DNA from: Ktedonospora formicarum
GTDB lineage: Bacteria > Chloroflexota > Ktedonobacteria > Ktedonobacterales > Ktedonobacteraceae
Reading direction: 5' to 3'
Assembly (NCBI RefSeq): GCF_016587355.1
Contig: NZ_BNJF01000002.1
Span: 186,001-250,000 of the forward strand
DNA: 64,000 nucleotides
The notes under the pieces are model-generated. The model saw nothing but the letters and a program-made list of their open reading frames with translations, searched no databases and was not told where the DNA came from. The position numbers and the translations under genes are program-made. Shown here one piece after another: positions 44,279 to 53,731 of the stretch (position 1 is its first letter; each line of letters opens with the position of its first letter).

Positions 44279-45054
44279 ATAGTCGCGATTCCACGCTCAC
44301 GCGCGCCATCTCAACATTAGAGTATCGATCCCTCTGGGGGCGGCGTCCCCCTTTGCGAGAGATCGCTTTACTGATGTACTATCATCTCCGCCTGCTCAAG
44401 TGGTGGCCTTTTCTACTTATGTTCCTGAGCTTTCTCGGCTTGGGTGCTCTACTCTGGTATCAACTACATTTAAACGATACACAAGCAATAAGTAGTGCGA
44501 CGGCGCTCAGCCGCTTTGTGATGGAATCTGTTGCTGGTTTCTTCGCAGGAATGTTTGCCAGTGCTCTTATAGTAGGTGATCCACTGCTAGAAATAATGAT
44601 AGTTACGCGCTCAGGGCTATACAAAATTATATGCTGGCGCGCGGTCCTAAGCCTTTTTATGCTCCTACTCCCTTCCGCTGTCTTTCTTGCCTGGTCTCTT
44701 GGAAATGGTCTTCACTATGCCCAACAAGAGAGCCTGCTTTTCCTCATGTGCGTCTGGCTCGCCCCCGTACTACTGATGGCTATGATTGGGTTGCTTGGTT
44801 CGCTGTTCACGCATAATACCGCACTAGGATTCGTGGCCTCTATCCTCCCCTTAGCATTAGCTTTGGCCTTTTATCCATTTCTGCTTCCGCACAAGCGAGC
44901 ACACTCGTTCTTTATTCCTTATACATCCTGGGGACCCGACGCCATAGATTGGTGGAACAACCGCCTGACATTACTAGGTATTGCCTTGCTCCTGGCCGCG
45001 TGCAACTGGTGGTGGCTGCATCATGAAGAACTTCTTCTGGGAAACGCCTCATAA
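44275..45054 (+). CDS. Second ABC-2-type permease subunit
   Basis: A 259-residue integral membrane protein with about six hydrophobic helices (WWPFLLMFLSFLGLGALLWY, SVAGFFAGMFASALIVGDPL, LFMLLLPSAVFLAWS and others). The start at 44275 follows GAGGAG and overlaps the previous stop. DPLLEIMIVTRSGLYKIICW is the likely coupling helix region. With the first permease it would form a heterodimeric channel. I see no motif revealing the exported substrate; antibiotic, lantibiotic or lipid export is common for operons with this TCS arrangement. Confidence 0.8.
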   Translation: MNSRDSTLTRAISTLEYRSLWGRRPPLREIALLMYYHLRLLKWWPFLLMFLSFLGLGALLWYQLHLNDTQAISSATALSRFVMESVAGFFAGMFASALIVGDPLLEIMIVTRSGLYKIICWRAVLSLFMLLLPSAVFLAWSLGNGLHYAQQESLLFLMCVWLAPVLLMAMIGLLGSLFTHNTALGFVASILPLALALAFYPFLLPHKRAHSFFIPYTSWGPDAIDWWNNRLTLLGIALLLAACNWWWLHHEELLLGNAS

Positions 45055-45087
45055 TCAAACATATTGCTTGAAGAAAGAGACACTCTT

Positions 45088-45975
45088 ATGGAAATTGGAA
45101 TCGAACATGTGACAAAACGTTATGGAGCACATGAAGCCTTGCGAGACATTACTGTTCGCATTAGTGAGGGGATGTTTGGCTTGCTTGGACCTAATGGGGC
45201 AGGCAAAACGACTTTGCTGAGCATTCTAGCAACACTGCGCCGTCCAACAAGTGGGCATGTGTTTATTGGCTCCCTGGATATCAGTCAGCCGCGCCAGCGC
45301 AAAGCAGTACGCTCACTCCTGGGTTATCTTCCTCAGGATTTTGGTCTCTATCCTGATCTCACAGGGAGGGAACTGCTCGATTATATGGGGTTGCTCAAAG
45401 GCCTTTATGACCGTTCAGAACGCCGACGGCAGATCGAGGCGCTCTGTGAGGCTGTCAACTTGACCAGCGATGCAAACCGTAAGATTGGTACCTATTCTGG
45501 TGGCATGAAGCGGCGTCTAGGTATTGCGCAGGCGCTTTTAGGTAACCCTCGCGTTCTCATCGTTGATGAGCCAACTGTTGGACTTGATCCAGAAGAACGC
45601 ATTCGGTTACGTATGCTCCTTGCCCGTTTGGCCGAGGAAAGAATTATCATCCTTTCGACTCATGTTGTTGAGGATATTAGCCATATCTGCGAACACCTTG
45701 CGGTCCTCGATCAAGGCACATTAACATTCAATGGGCAGACACGCCAACTGATTGAGGCTGCTACAGGCCATACCTGGCAATTTCTCGCGCCCCCTGATTA
45801 TATTCCTCCAACGGATCTTAGTGTCATCTCAACACTGCCGCAGCAGCATGGCATTCTATATCATGTCATTGGTCCGCAACCACATGGGCCAGTGCAAGCC
45901 ATCCAATCCCTGACACCTGGACTAGAAGATGGTTATGTCTGGCTTCGCCAACAAACAAAGCGTAGGCAAGCATAA
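45088..45975 (+). CDS. ABC transporter ATP-binding protein
   Basis: A 295-residue ATPase. Walker A GPNGAGKTT in FGLLGPNGAGKTTLLSILAT, Q-loop LPQDFGLYPDLTGRELLDY, signature YSGGMKRRLGIAQALLG, Walker B VLIVDEPTVGLDPEER, H-loop LSTHVVEDI. The ~80-residue C-terminal extension is typical of ABC-2 exporters. It follows the second permease by 33 bases. The start at 45088 (MEIGIEHVTKRYG) fits the family; an ATG is not available at 45064, where the frame opens with TTG. A 21-bp hairpin closes the operon. Confidence 0.93.
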   Translation: MEIGIEHVTKRYGAHEALRDITVRISEGMFGLLGPNGAGKTTLLSILATLRRPTSGHVFIGSLDISQPRQRKAVRSLLGYLPQDFGLYPDLTGRELLDYMGLLKGLYDRSERRRQIEALCEAVNLTSDANRKIGTYSGGMKRRLGIAQALLGNPRVLIVDEPTVGLDPEERIRLRMLLARLAEERIIILSTHVVEDISHICEHLAVLDQGTLTFNGQTRQLIEAATGHTWQFLAPPDYIPPTDLSVISTLPQQHGILYHVIGPQPHGPVQAIQSLTPGLEDGYVWLRQQTKRRQA

Positions 45976-46076
45976 ACGCCCTCATTTTCTCTCTCTTGGC
46001 TTGAGCTAAGTGCCTTGTATATTGTGTCGATGGGACTAACGGCCTGAACCCGAAACTCGCGTTATGAACATGCATG

Positions 46077-46122
46077 AAACGGCAGAAGTGTTCCAGGCAT
46101 CCCTGGAACACTTCTGCCGTTT
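46077..46122. terminator. 21-bp perfect hairpin terminator
   Basis: AAAC plus 17 more bases (46077-46097) pair perfectly with 46102-46122 around a 4-nt loop (CATC); the 3' arm ends in GTTT. It lies 100 bases after the ABC ATPase stop. The flanking AAA/TTT makes it work on both strands. Confidence 0.75.
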
Positions 46123-47146
46123 GAGAGATGGAGGCGATCCTATCTCTATGAACAGCACTCCATGTCCATCGTAATACCAGTGAAAGCTGTAATCGTAGGG
46201 GCAAACCAACTGGGAATATGTTGTTCACGAACGACCTCTAATTTCCAGAGACAATGGTTCTGAGATGATCTGCTATGCACGCACTGAGTTACTCGTTGGT
46301 TTAGTTGCAAGTGGGAGCAAGAGCGACATCGCATCCTCCTCTGGAGTCAACCAAGCCTCTTGTTCTGACGCTTCCTCAATCTCTCGCCAACGGGGCTCAA
46401 TCCGGAGGAGACAAAGTCCCTACTTCACGCTCACCTCCAGTATGGGAAACCAGAGACGCGCCAGCACCAAACAGGCCTATCTCATCTCGCGCTCTTACCT
46501 TGTCTGGTCACACCGTTCATCCCTCCGGGTGTGATCAGGCACACAACTTCCCTATTTCTGCTCACTAGTCAGCAACATTCCTATCAACACCATCTCCAGA
46601 CGCCCTTTCAGTACGCCCACCAGTATTCCGTTATCCGAAACTTACCCAAATATGGACAAGCCATATCTGGTGTTCGGTTCCTGCTTCAACGAACAACCTG
46701 CCTGGTTTCCCAGGTCTTACAGGATCTCCACAGGCGTACATTCCGACGTAACTCGCCGTACTAGCAATGAGTATAGCAGATGAGTCAAGGGCCTTAAATG
46801 TCTACAAATGGCAAGAAATGTTCATAGTTCAAGAAGCTATGATCACCCCCTCATTCCCAACATGCTACCAGATTCAGGAACATACAACCCCTTCTGAAAT
46901 CAGATGACAACTACATCATATCTATAAGAGAAAAGCATATACAAATTATAGTGGCTTATCCCGTCAATTTATGATTTATTGGAAATCGGCTCCTCTTCTA
47001 TTCCCTTTCCCTCGCCATGCTTTTCACGTCATCTTTTCTCTTGTTTAAACTCCTCTATACTGAAAATGATGGCACCATCACACCCAACGTAAAGAACGAA
47101 TGCTCATCCCCTATAATGCATCAACAGAGAGAAGGAGCACTTAGCA
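46123..47146. other. 1-kb stretch with no recognised gene
   Basis: Several open frames of 60-90 codons exist on both strands (46146-46568), but none shows a domain, a family pattern or a ribosome site. The right end is AT-rich and carries the promoter and AGAAGGAG site of the CHRD-like gene. A decayed transposase cannot be ruled out. Confidence 0.35.
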
Positions 47147-47737
47147 ATGTTGAAACATATACGAAATCTCACCCTGTATACATCGTTTCTGGTTCTCGTA
47201 TTTGTGATCGTTCAGACACAGAGTATATCTTCTGCCAAATCTCTTTCCGCTCTTGATGGCTCTCCTTCACAGGAGAGCGTAACCGGTTCATCCTCGCAGG
47301 AAAATGTCACTGATTTGCCGCCACAGGAGCGCACAACTGAAGCACCTCCGCTGGAGAGCACGCCATCTACCGTGGTATCTGATCCCCAAGGCACAGCGGA
47401 GCTTGAGCTTAACGGGAATCTACTGACCATCCACATCTCACTCACTGGGTTAGCCCCCAACAGCACCCATCCCGCCCACATTCATTCTGGCTCCTGTGAG
47501 CAGCATCCAGAAGGGCCTATTCTCTATCCTCTCCCTAACATTACTGCCGATGAACAAGGGAATGCCATGCTGGACACGACGCTAACAAATTTCCAACTTC
47601 CTGATCAACCCATCTCCCTCAACGTTCATAACGGCCCAACATTGGATACCGACGAGCAAAAGATGGTAATTGCCTGTGGTGACATTTCCTTCACGGGAAC
47701 ACACGCAACGGTTTCGCTTGGTCAGACCAGCAATTAG
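47147..47737 (+). CDS. Secreted CHRD-domain-like protein
   Basis: A 196-residue exported protein. The N-terminal basic-hydrophobic stretch (LTLYTSFLVLVFVIVQTQSI) is a signal peptide or anchor. A low-complexity linker follows with SxSQEx/PPQEx-type repeats (SPSQESVTGSSSQENVTDLP). The C-terminal domain has CHRD / Cu-Zn-SOD-like features: LTIHISLTGLAPNSTHPAHI, HSGSC, GNAMLDTTL and SLNVHNGP. Two cysteines (HSGSC..., VIACG) may pair. The start follows AGAAGGAG by about 10 nt. It probably acts at the cell surface; function unknown. Confidence 0.78.
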   Translation: MLKHIRNLTLYTSFLVLVFVIVQTQSISSAKSLSALDGSPSQESVTGSSSQENVTDLPPQERTTEAPPLESTPSTVVSDPQGTAELELNGNLLTIHISLTGLAPNSTHPAHIHSGSCEQHPEGPILYPLPNITADEQGNAMLDTTLTNFQLPDQPISLNVHNGPTLDTDEQKMVIACGDISFTGTHATVSLGQTSN

Positions 47738-48141
47738 CAGACTGCTGCCAGGGAGGGGCTCGCGCGAAACAATAGCCCCCTAACCGCTTCTCTAACACGA
47801 CAGGACCAACAAGGTTATAGAATGGCGACCGCTCTTCTATGGCTCTAGCACATTTGAGCATGAAGAGCGCGAGCCGCTCTCCTGAATTCACATTTAGTCG
47901 TACCATCACTCGCTCTCATTGGCCTCCTATTTTTCTGAGTGTCTTTGTCCTCAGAAAGAGACGCTTCTGTCACTGCAAGCATGTTTTGGTTCGCCAGTTG
48001 TCCAAGCCTCAGTGGGAACATGAGCCATAGCTGGCTTCAAACGCTATCATGTTTCTCCTTTTGAGGAATAGGGCATTGAAACATATTGTTTTTCAGCTTC
48101 CCCTGGTTTGGGAGTCTCAGTGATGTAGCATCAGGGTTACT
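47738..48141. other. Intergenic stretch, no gene recognised
   Basis: About 400 bases between convergent CHRD-like and MerR-type genes. No family-like frame was found. Confidence 0.3.
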
Positions 48142-48984
48142 CTAGTTCTGCGAACACTGTATCCCATTGCTGATCTTATAGTGCGCCAGCGCTTTCTGCA
48201 GAAACGCTTTTTCTTCCTTACTGGAGTGATACATTGGGAACGGCTTTTCCTCTAAGGGAAGTTCCTCATAGTTCTTCCACCATTGTTGCACACCTGCCCC
48301 GACATCGGCATCACCCCGAGTCAATTGCTTGATCAGCTCACTGTGCTGCTTCGCCAGAGCCTGACCCTCCACACTGGTTGGAGCTTTCCTTTCCGCAACC
48401 AGCCTCCTCAGTTCCACAAACACTGCCTCCCATTGCTGACTTGCACGTTGCTGATCCTCCTCGGTCCAATTCACTCCCCATACTGCCAGTTTCCGCGCTG
48501 CTTCAGGACTGTACGATTTCTGAGAGATTTCAGCCAACTTCTGTTGTTGTTCCTCAGTAAGATATTTCTTCACCCACGCTTTATCCTGTTCCGTATGCAT
48601 CACCTGGATTACATCGAGAAGAATTGATTCCCAATCTCTCTGGTTCTTTTTTAACAATTCTTCAGCTTTCTCGATGGCCTGGAGGACCGCATCCAGTTGG
48701 CTGCGCTTCTCCCGCAGCATCGCCTTCTGCATCACAAGGGCCTTTTGTAAATGTTCCGGTTTCTTTTGCAGACACACTTTGATCTCTTCAAGAGAGAAAC
48801 CCAGGAATTTCAACGCTAGAATCTGCTGCAAGCTCCACAAATCCTCATCCGAGTACAGTCGGTGTCCAGCCTCGGTATGACCAGAGGGGGAGAGCAGGCC
48901 CACTTTGTCATAAAAACGTAAGGTCCGTGCTGTGACTGCGGCCTTCTGCGCAAATTGACTGGTCGTATAGTGTTTGCGATCCAT
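48142..48984 (-). CDS. MerR-family regulator with TipAS-like domain
   Basis: A 280-residue activator. The MerR winged helix opens YTTSQFAQKAAVTARTLRFY, with DKVGLLSPS and GHRLYSDEDLWSLQQILALK. A coiled coil (about 75-125) follows, then a TipAS/SkgA-type antibiotic-recognition domain (EQDKAWVKKYLTEEQQQKLA to the end). TipA proteins bind thiopeptide-like or other drugs and switch on efflux or detoxification genes. AAAGGAG lies about 8 nt before the ATG. Divergent from a predicted metalloprotease gene, with shared palindromic elements between them. Confidence 0.92.
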   Translation of the reverse strand: MDRKHYTTSQFAQKAAVTARTLRFYDKVGLLSPSGHTEAGHRLYSDEDLWSLQQILALKFLGFSLEEIKVCLQKKPEHLQKALVMQKAMLREKRSQLDAVLQAIEKAEELLKKNQRDWESILLDVIQVMHTEQDKAWVKKYLTEEQQQKLAEISQKSYSPEAARKLAVWGVNWTEEDQQRASQQWEAVFVELRRLVAERKAPTSVEGQALAKQHSELIKQLTRGDADVGAGVQQWWKNYEELPLEEKPFPMYHSSKEEKAFLQKALAHYKISNGIQCSQN

Positions 48985-49014
48985 GCGCTTTCTCCTTTCA
49001 TTCGAAAATATACG

Positions 49015-49204
49015 GTATGACGTAGCATCATACACAATACTCTAGACAACCAGTAGGATCATAGGGTGAGCATTGCATGTCGATATGGATAAACCATCAC
49101 CCAACAGCCAGACAACGTTATCTATCCCAAAATCCCTACTCACAGACAGAGAGAAGTCGAACCCACAAAGCGTGAAAAGGGCTTGCATATGACGTTACGT
49201 CATA
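49015..49204. promoter_or_regulatory. Two related palindromes in the MerR/protease divergon
   Basis: GTATGA-N7-TCATAC (49015-49033) lies 30 bases above the merR-type gene and TATGACGT-T-ACGTCATA (49188-49204) lies 54 bases above the protease gene. Both contain TATGACGT. MerR regulators bind such dyads between -35 and -10, so both genes may be targets. Confidence 0.5.
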
Positions 49205-49258
49205 GGTTAGACTCTTCCCAGTCACTCTTCTGTCGCGAAAGCTCGAAAGGAATACCAG

Positions 49259-50152
49259 ATGAAATTACAGATCATAGATGTCGAATCTATCTATCAACGT
49301 TTGCTGAACAGCGCCAGCGCGCAGGAACGCGAGGCCATATATCGACAGGAGCTGCTAGCTCCCTTTGAAGGCATGATGCGTATTTATGGCGGGGGCGGCG
49401 ATACTATAGCATGGGCGAAAATATGGAGCCTCTATACGCCTGAAGATTTCGACGGCGAGCAGCGTCCCCTCATTGAGGAAATGGTCAGGCGACTGACCGA
49501 TGATGGAGCCTGGCAGAAGTCCACGGCTGCACTTGAACAGGGGGTGACTGCATTCTCCCCCTATGCTGACCGCATTGGATTGGACACCATCAACTGTGCT
49601 GTGGTCCTCACCAAGCACAATAGCAATCTTCCCAATCGAGGCTACGCGGGATTTGGTGGTATCCCGGGCTATCTCATGGTCTCACTCAGCCTCGCCGACA
49701 ACTATACGCTGCCCCGCGTCGGACCCGCGTTGGTTCATGAGCTCAACCACAACGTCCGTTTCAAGATCGTCCCCTTCCTACCCATGCACGTCACGGTTGC
49801 CGATTACATCATCGCCGAAGGGCTGGCAGAAGCATTCGCAGCCGAACTCTTTGGCGAGGAACTGGTTGGCTACTTTGTCACTGATTTCAACGATGAGGAG
49901 TTAGCCACCGCCCAGCGCGTCATCAGCGGTGCGCTTGAGGTGAGCGGCTTCAATGCGGTGCGCAGCTATATCTTCGGCGATACCATTGCCGCAACTTGGG
50001 GATTGCCCAAAGCTGGCATTCCAGATTTTTCCGGATACGCCATCGGCTATCGTGTTGTCCAGCAATATCTCAAGCGCACAGGTCGATCCGTCGTCGAAGC
50101 CACCTTCCTTCCTTCTCAGGAAATTATCGTGGAGTCAGGTTTTTTCAAGTAA
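49259..50152 (+). CDS. DUF2268-type predicted Zn-dependent protease
   Basis: A 297-residue soluble protein of the DUF2268 group. The zinc-binding HExxH motif is ALVHELNHNVRF (about residues 158-169), followed by IIAEGLAEAFAAELFGEELV, whose Glu is the likely third ligand. The remaining C-terminus (GYAIGYRVVQQYLKRTGRSV, PSQEIIVESGFF) matches the family. It probably cleaves an intracellular protein or peptide. Its divergent partner is a TipA-like regulator, a recurrent arrangement as far as I recall, suggesting drug-inducible expression. A weak GAAAGGA lies about 13 nt before the ATG. Confidence 0.85.
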   Translation: MKLQIIDVESIYQRLLNSASAQEREAIYRQELLAPFEGMMRIYGGGGDTIAWAKIWSLYTPEDFDGEQRPLIEEMVRRLTDDGAWQKSTAALEQGVTAFSPYADRIGLDTINCAVVLTKHNSNLPNRGYAGFGGIPGYLMVSLSLADNYTLPRVGPALVHELNHNVRFKIVPFLPMHVTVADYIIAEGLAEAFAAELFGEELVGYFVTDFNDEELATAQRVISGALEVSGFNAVRSYIFGDTIAATWGLPKAGIPDFSGYAIGYRVVQQYLKRTGRSVVEATFLPSQEIIVESGFFK

Positions 50153-50224
50153 GAAGAGATAAAGAGGATGTTCTCAAATAGTATGATATGGCAGAGCGAT
50201 TGAACCAACCCTCTCCTCCACCTT

Positions 50225-50416
50225 TTGTGCAAAAAACGTTCTGATCCCCAGCCGGTGGTCTCCCACTACCTGGCTGGGGACTTTCTCACCTTGATCAAAT
50301 GGTGGGTTGCTACTGATATGCCCTATCCACCAGAACAGATAGAGAACATTTCCCAACAACTAGCGCTACCTGGAATGGGGGCAATGCTCAAGGCATATAT
50401 TCTCATAATGCTTTAA
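50225..50416 (+). pseudogene. C-terminal remnant of a TetR-family regulator
   Basis: The frame encodes VVSHYLAGDFLTLIKWWVAT with DMPYPPEQIENISQQLALPG, which is the ligand-domain tail of many TetR/AcrR repressors (HxLAGAxxxLLxWWLxxxMPYxPExM). The N-terminal helix-turn-helix is absent upstream, where the protease gene ends only 70 bases away. A deletion therefore removed most of the gene. Confidence 0.7.
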
Positions 50417-50490
50417 TGTTGGGCAAGGATAATCAAGTTCAGTTTCTTTATCAAATAGACAAAATTCAACTTGATGAGGACTTCGTACAT

Positions 50491-50967
50491 ATGACACTAG
50501 CTCACGTACACCTTCTCGTGAATCACTTCCCAATCCTGGGTACACTCTTTATAATGGCACTATTCATTATTGCTCTCGTTTTCCGTAGTACCTTGATGCA
50601 GAAGGTCTCACTCTGGTTCCTCGTTGTCATCGCGCTACTGACAGCAGTAGCTTATGCGACAGGAGATAAGGCGGAGGCTGCTGTGCAAGGACTTCCAGGT
50701 ATTTCTGAACAGATAATTCACCTGCATGCCAATGTAGCTCGCATAGGCCTGATCTTGATGTTCATCACAGGCGTGATTGCTCTGTGGGGAGCCGTTTTCT
50801 ACAGAAAACACCACAAACTCCCACGCCTCCTGTTAATCACAGTATTGATTGTACTGTTACTGAATACGGCTCTCTTTGCGTATGTCGGCTTCCTGGGAGG
50901 ACAAATCCATCACCAGGAAATTCGTTCCGCAATAGAATATGGCCCAGCGCTACGTAAACTGTTATGA
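50491..50967 (+). CDS. DUF2231-like four-helix membrane protein
   Basis: A 158-residue membrane protein with four helices. The N-terminus HVHLLVNHFPILGTLFIMAL is the hallmark of DUF2231-like proteins, whose histidines suggest heme or metal binding. IIHLHANVARIGLILMFITG lies near helix 3 and GGQIHHQEIR at the C-terminus. Members are often encoded with cytochromes or copper proteins, absent here. The start at 50491 follows GAGGAC by about 11 nt; the 25-codon upstream extension lacks membrane or family character. Confidence 0.8.
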   Translation: MTLAHVHLLVNHFPILGTLFIMALFIIALVFRSTLMQKVSLWFLVVIALLTAVAYATGDKAEAAVQGLPGISEQIIHLHANVARIGLILMFITGVIALWGAVFYRKHHKLPRLLLITVLIVLLLNTALFAYVGFLGGQIHHQEIRSAIEYGPALRKLL

Positions 50968-51080
50968 AGGGCAGAAGTAAAAACCAAGAAATCGGCGCTA
51001 CTGCTCAGAAAGATGTTGCTCTTAACGATACACTAGTGCCTGGGCAAGATCGACACATTGCCCAGACCCGTATTCCTGAG

Positions 51081-51764
51081 CTATTGAATGATCTTGAAAT
51101 TGAGCAAGCGCGTATGGAGGACATTCCAGAGTCGAAAGTTGATTGGTAAGAGCATTTCCATGCTGCGAGACGCAGCAATATCTCCTAAGTCGAGGACGTA
51201 TTCCCACCCGAACTCGTTGGTGAGCAGGCTCATGACCTCGGCTTTCGCTTGCGTATCATTCCCACAGACCAGCAGGTGGTGCTCCCCATCAGCGAGTCTC
51301 TTCGGATTCACCATGAGCTCTACAACGATCGTGTTGAGTGCCTTGACCACCTTCATTGTGGGAAAGGCTCGCTGGATCTGTTCGCCCAACGAGTCGGTAT
51401 TCACGATCGAGAGCAACGGAGGGAAACCGTGAGAGAAATCCAACGGGTTGGCAGTATCGATGAGAATCTTGCCATCCAGATCGTCTCCACGTATGGTTTG
51501 GAAAACTTCCAGGGAGACGTTTCCAGCTGTAGCGTTCAACAGGATTTCTCCATGAGCCGCTGTTTGCGCGAATGTCCCCAGTTGGATCTCAGGATGCTGT
51601 TGTTTCCATGCAGAGAAAGGAAGAGGGCCCCAGGCATCCGGTGTTGTACGTGCTAGAAGAGTGGCGACATCACGTGTGCCGATCATAACTTCATGGTTGC
51701 ATTCGGCGAGCTTTGCCGCTAGTGTGCGTCCCACGATTCCTGTTCCAAGTATCCCGAATTTCAT
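51081..51764 (-). CDS. F420-dependent NADP reductase-like protein
   Basis: A 227-residue Rossmann protein of the NADPH-dependent F420 reductase family: KFGILGTGIVGRTLAAKLAE binds the dinucleotide, MIGTRD follows strand 2, and ILIDTANPLDFSHGFPP and KALNTIVVELMVNP are family blocks. It would transfer hydride between NADP(H) and a deazaflavin or related acceptor. Many bacterial homologues lack proof of F420 use. It is the last gene of a MarR-SDR-reductase operon; its ATG shares one base with the SDR stop (TGATG). Confidence 0.88.
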   Translation of the reverse strand: MKFGILGTGIVGRTLAAKLAECNHEVMIGTRDVATLLARTTPDAWGPLPFSAWKQQHPEIQLGTFAQTAAHGEILLNATAGNVSLEVFQTIRGDDLDGKILIDTANPLDFSHGFPPLLSIVNTDSLGEQIQRAFPTMKVVKALNTIVVELMVNPKRLADGEHHLLVCGNDTQAKAEVMSLLTNEFGWEYVLDLGDIAASRSMEMLLPINFRLWNVLHTRLLNFKIIQ

Positions 51765-52477
51765 CAGATCAGCCTCAATCCACCATCAATATCGAGAACT
51801 GTGCCACTGACATAGGGATTGTTCAGCAGGTAGAGGATTCCCTGAGCCACTTCTTCGGCAGTGCCTACTTTCCCCACCGGAGCTGCCCGCTCAGTGAAAG
51901 CATAGACGGCTTGGCGCGCTTCAAGAGGCCAGTAAGCACGCAATGGAGTATCAATAATGCCAGGAGAGATAGCGTTGACTCGCCTGGGAGCAAGTTCAAT
52001 AGCTAGGGACGTGACGAGAGCATTGACCGCAGCATTGACTGCTGCGAGAGGAGCACGCTTTGCCGATACTACATTCACTCCAGAGAAGAAGGTCAGAGAT
52101 CCACGCTCGGTCATATGTGGTTCTGCATATTTCGCGATGTGATACAAGCCCCAGAATTTCTCTTCAAACAATTGACGCGCCTCCTCAATCTCCAGTTCCA
52201 AAAATGCGCCCTCCTTTGGTGTGGGGTTACTGATGACCAGATGATCGATCATCTCGCTATAGCCTGTGAAGAACTCCTTGACCTCTGATGGATTGAGCAT
52301 ATTGATTTTTGCCGTCTTGACCTTGCCACCCAGGCTTGCTTTCGCCTGCTCCAATCGCTGCACTGAACTGCTGGCAACGGTCACGTTGGCACCCTGCGCG
52401 AGTGTCAGATGAGCAGAAGCGAGTCCTATGCCAGAACTCCCACCGACGATGAAAACGTTTTTTCCCTGTGTAGACAT
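51764..52477 (-). CDS. SDR-family oxidoreductase, divergent active site
   Basis: A 237-residue SDR. Cofactor motif VGGSSGIGLASAHLTLAQGA; the NNAG position reads LVISNPTPKEG; the active-site strand LTFFSGVNVVS is followed by KRAPLAAVNAAVNALVTSLA, where the Tyr and Lys of YxxxK are missing. The end TAEEVAQGILYLLNNPYVSG and VLDIDGGLRL is normal. This is the second SDR in the window without YxxxK. It sits between a MarR regulator and an F420-type reductase in one operon, suggesting a shared redox substrate or stress response. Confidence 0.87.
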   Translation of the reverse strand: MSTQGKNVFIVGGSSGIGLASAHLTLAQGANVTVASSSVQRLEQAKASLGGKVKTAKINMLNPSEVKEFFTGYSEMIDHLVISNPTPKEGAFLELEIEEARQLFEEKFWGLYHIAKYAEPHMTERGSLTFFSGVNVVSAKRAPLAAVNAAVNALVTSLAIELAPRRVNAISPGIIDTPLRAYWPLEARQAVYAFTERAAPVGKVGTAEEVAQGILYLLNNPYVSGTVLDIDGGLRLI

Positions 52478-52568
52478 GTGATGTTCTCTTTCAGTTATTC
52501 ATGAGACCATGTCGCCCTTATTATAGTTGTACGTCCAAGTAAATAAACAAAAAAAGAGACACAAAACA

Positions 52569-53000
52569 CTACCGCTCAAGGTTGGTTGCAACCGTCTCCA
52601 GGAGCCGACGCAAGAGAATACGCTCAGATTCCGTCAATCCTTGTGTGAGTTGCTCCTCCAGATCCAGCCACATCTGCCAGGAAGGTTCACAGAGACTGCG
52701 CCCTTGTTCTGTAAGATAGACCCTTGAGATGCGTGCATCATGGGCGTCCGATCGGCGTTCAACCAGTCCGGCACGCTCCATACGCTGGACAACCTTCGTG
52801 ATGGTTGAGAGGTCAACCCCATGGATACTGGCGAGTTCGGACTGAGTTAAACCATCCTTTCCCTGCAAAGAAAGCAGCAACATTTCCTGCCCAACGTAGA
52901 GGTCGAGTTGCTTCAAACGCTCACTGGCTGCACGATTATGAGCTCTGCAGGCTCGCACGAGCTGACCACTGATAAGATGACCAACATGAGTGAGATCCAT
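52569..53000 (-). CDS. MarR-family regulator
   Basis: A 143-residue winged-helix repressor. The wHTH is DGLTQSELASIHGVDLSTIT and KVVQRMERAGLVERRSDAHD with ARISRVYLTEQGR forming the wing. Start MDLTHVGHLISGQLVRACRA has GGAAGGAAG about 7-12 nt upstream; the longer frame to 53075 is unsupported. First gene of the operon with the SDR and reductase genes, which it probably represses until a phenolic or electrophilic ligand binds. Confidence 0.9.
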   Translation of the reverse strand: MDLTHVGHLISGQLVRACRAHNRAASERLKQLDLYVGQEMLLLSLQGKDGLTQSELASIHGVDLSTITKVVQRMERAGLVERRSDAHDARISRVYLTEQGRSLCEPSWQMWLDLEEQLTQGLTESERILLRRLLETVATNLER

Positions 53001-53324
53001 ATTTCTTCCTTCCCTAATTACTTGGATGTCCATATAATAATCTGAAAACTTGCACGTGTCAAGCATTTTTCTCATCCTGTTTCTCCCCTCATGCTTTTGC
53101 CAGCATGAGACAAAAAAAGCAGAGATTACTTGATTGCCTGAAGAATGGAAATTATTTCTCGCATGTCATCTCAACGTTGCTCATGTAATGGCTCAATCTT
53201 TGCGAAGGCCGCTGTAGGCAAAGGAACGCCTTTTCACCCTCCTGTGTTTCACACATGGGTCTTCAAAGGCACGACTCAATGGCCCAAAGGCCGCCAACAA
53301 ACCAATCACGCTCAATCTCCGGTT

Positions 53325-53576
53325 CTCCGATACGCGTGCGTGCTAGTCCTGGCGAATGGGGCGTTGAATCATACGTTAGGAGAACAGAGAGCAGACGCTG
53401 ACGCAACGCTCTCGCTCTCGCGATCCACACTCAATAAGATCATCATGGGCGAATCATCTCTGAAACGGGAAATAGACACTGGCGAAGCGAACGTCCATGG
53501 CAAGAAGGAAGCCTTTCACGAGATGTTCTCATTGCTGGATACCTTCGAGTTCGGGTTCAATATCATTACCCCGTAA
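53325..53576 (+). pseudogene. C-terminal remnant of an alkyl sulfatase
   Basis: The frame holds LVLANGALNHTLGEQRADAD ATLSLSRSTLNKIIMGESSL and KKEAFHEMFSLLDTFEFGFNIITP, the SCP2-like C-terminal domain of SdsA-type alkylsulfatases, which ends these enzymes. The metallo-beta-lactamase and dimerisation domains (about 500 residues) are absent upstream, where unrelated sequence begins within 200 bases. Not functional as an enzyme. Confidence 0.8.
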
Positions 53577-53731
53577 ACATGTATGAACAGGATGGCTGCT
53601 CTGTCCATTTTTGCCTCTTCTCCAGAGAGGAGGAGCGGCAGTAGCCTGAGGAGAGAGCTTTGTCGATATAGGCGATATAAAGAAGGGGGAGAGGACGAAT
53701 GTCCACCTCCCTTCTCTGAGGAGGCGTCGGT

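Noticed and set aside
46146..46568. Candidate transposase or small proteins after the ABC operon
   Set aside because: No DDE, HTH or zinc motifs and no ribosome binding site; left as non-coding.
50964..51149. A 61-codon plus-strand frame overlapping the DUF2231 gene stop by ATGA
   Set aside because: Half of it lies antisense to the F420-type reductase gene and it has no family features; the ATGA overlap is probably chance.
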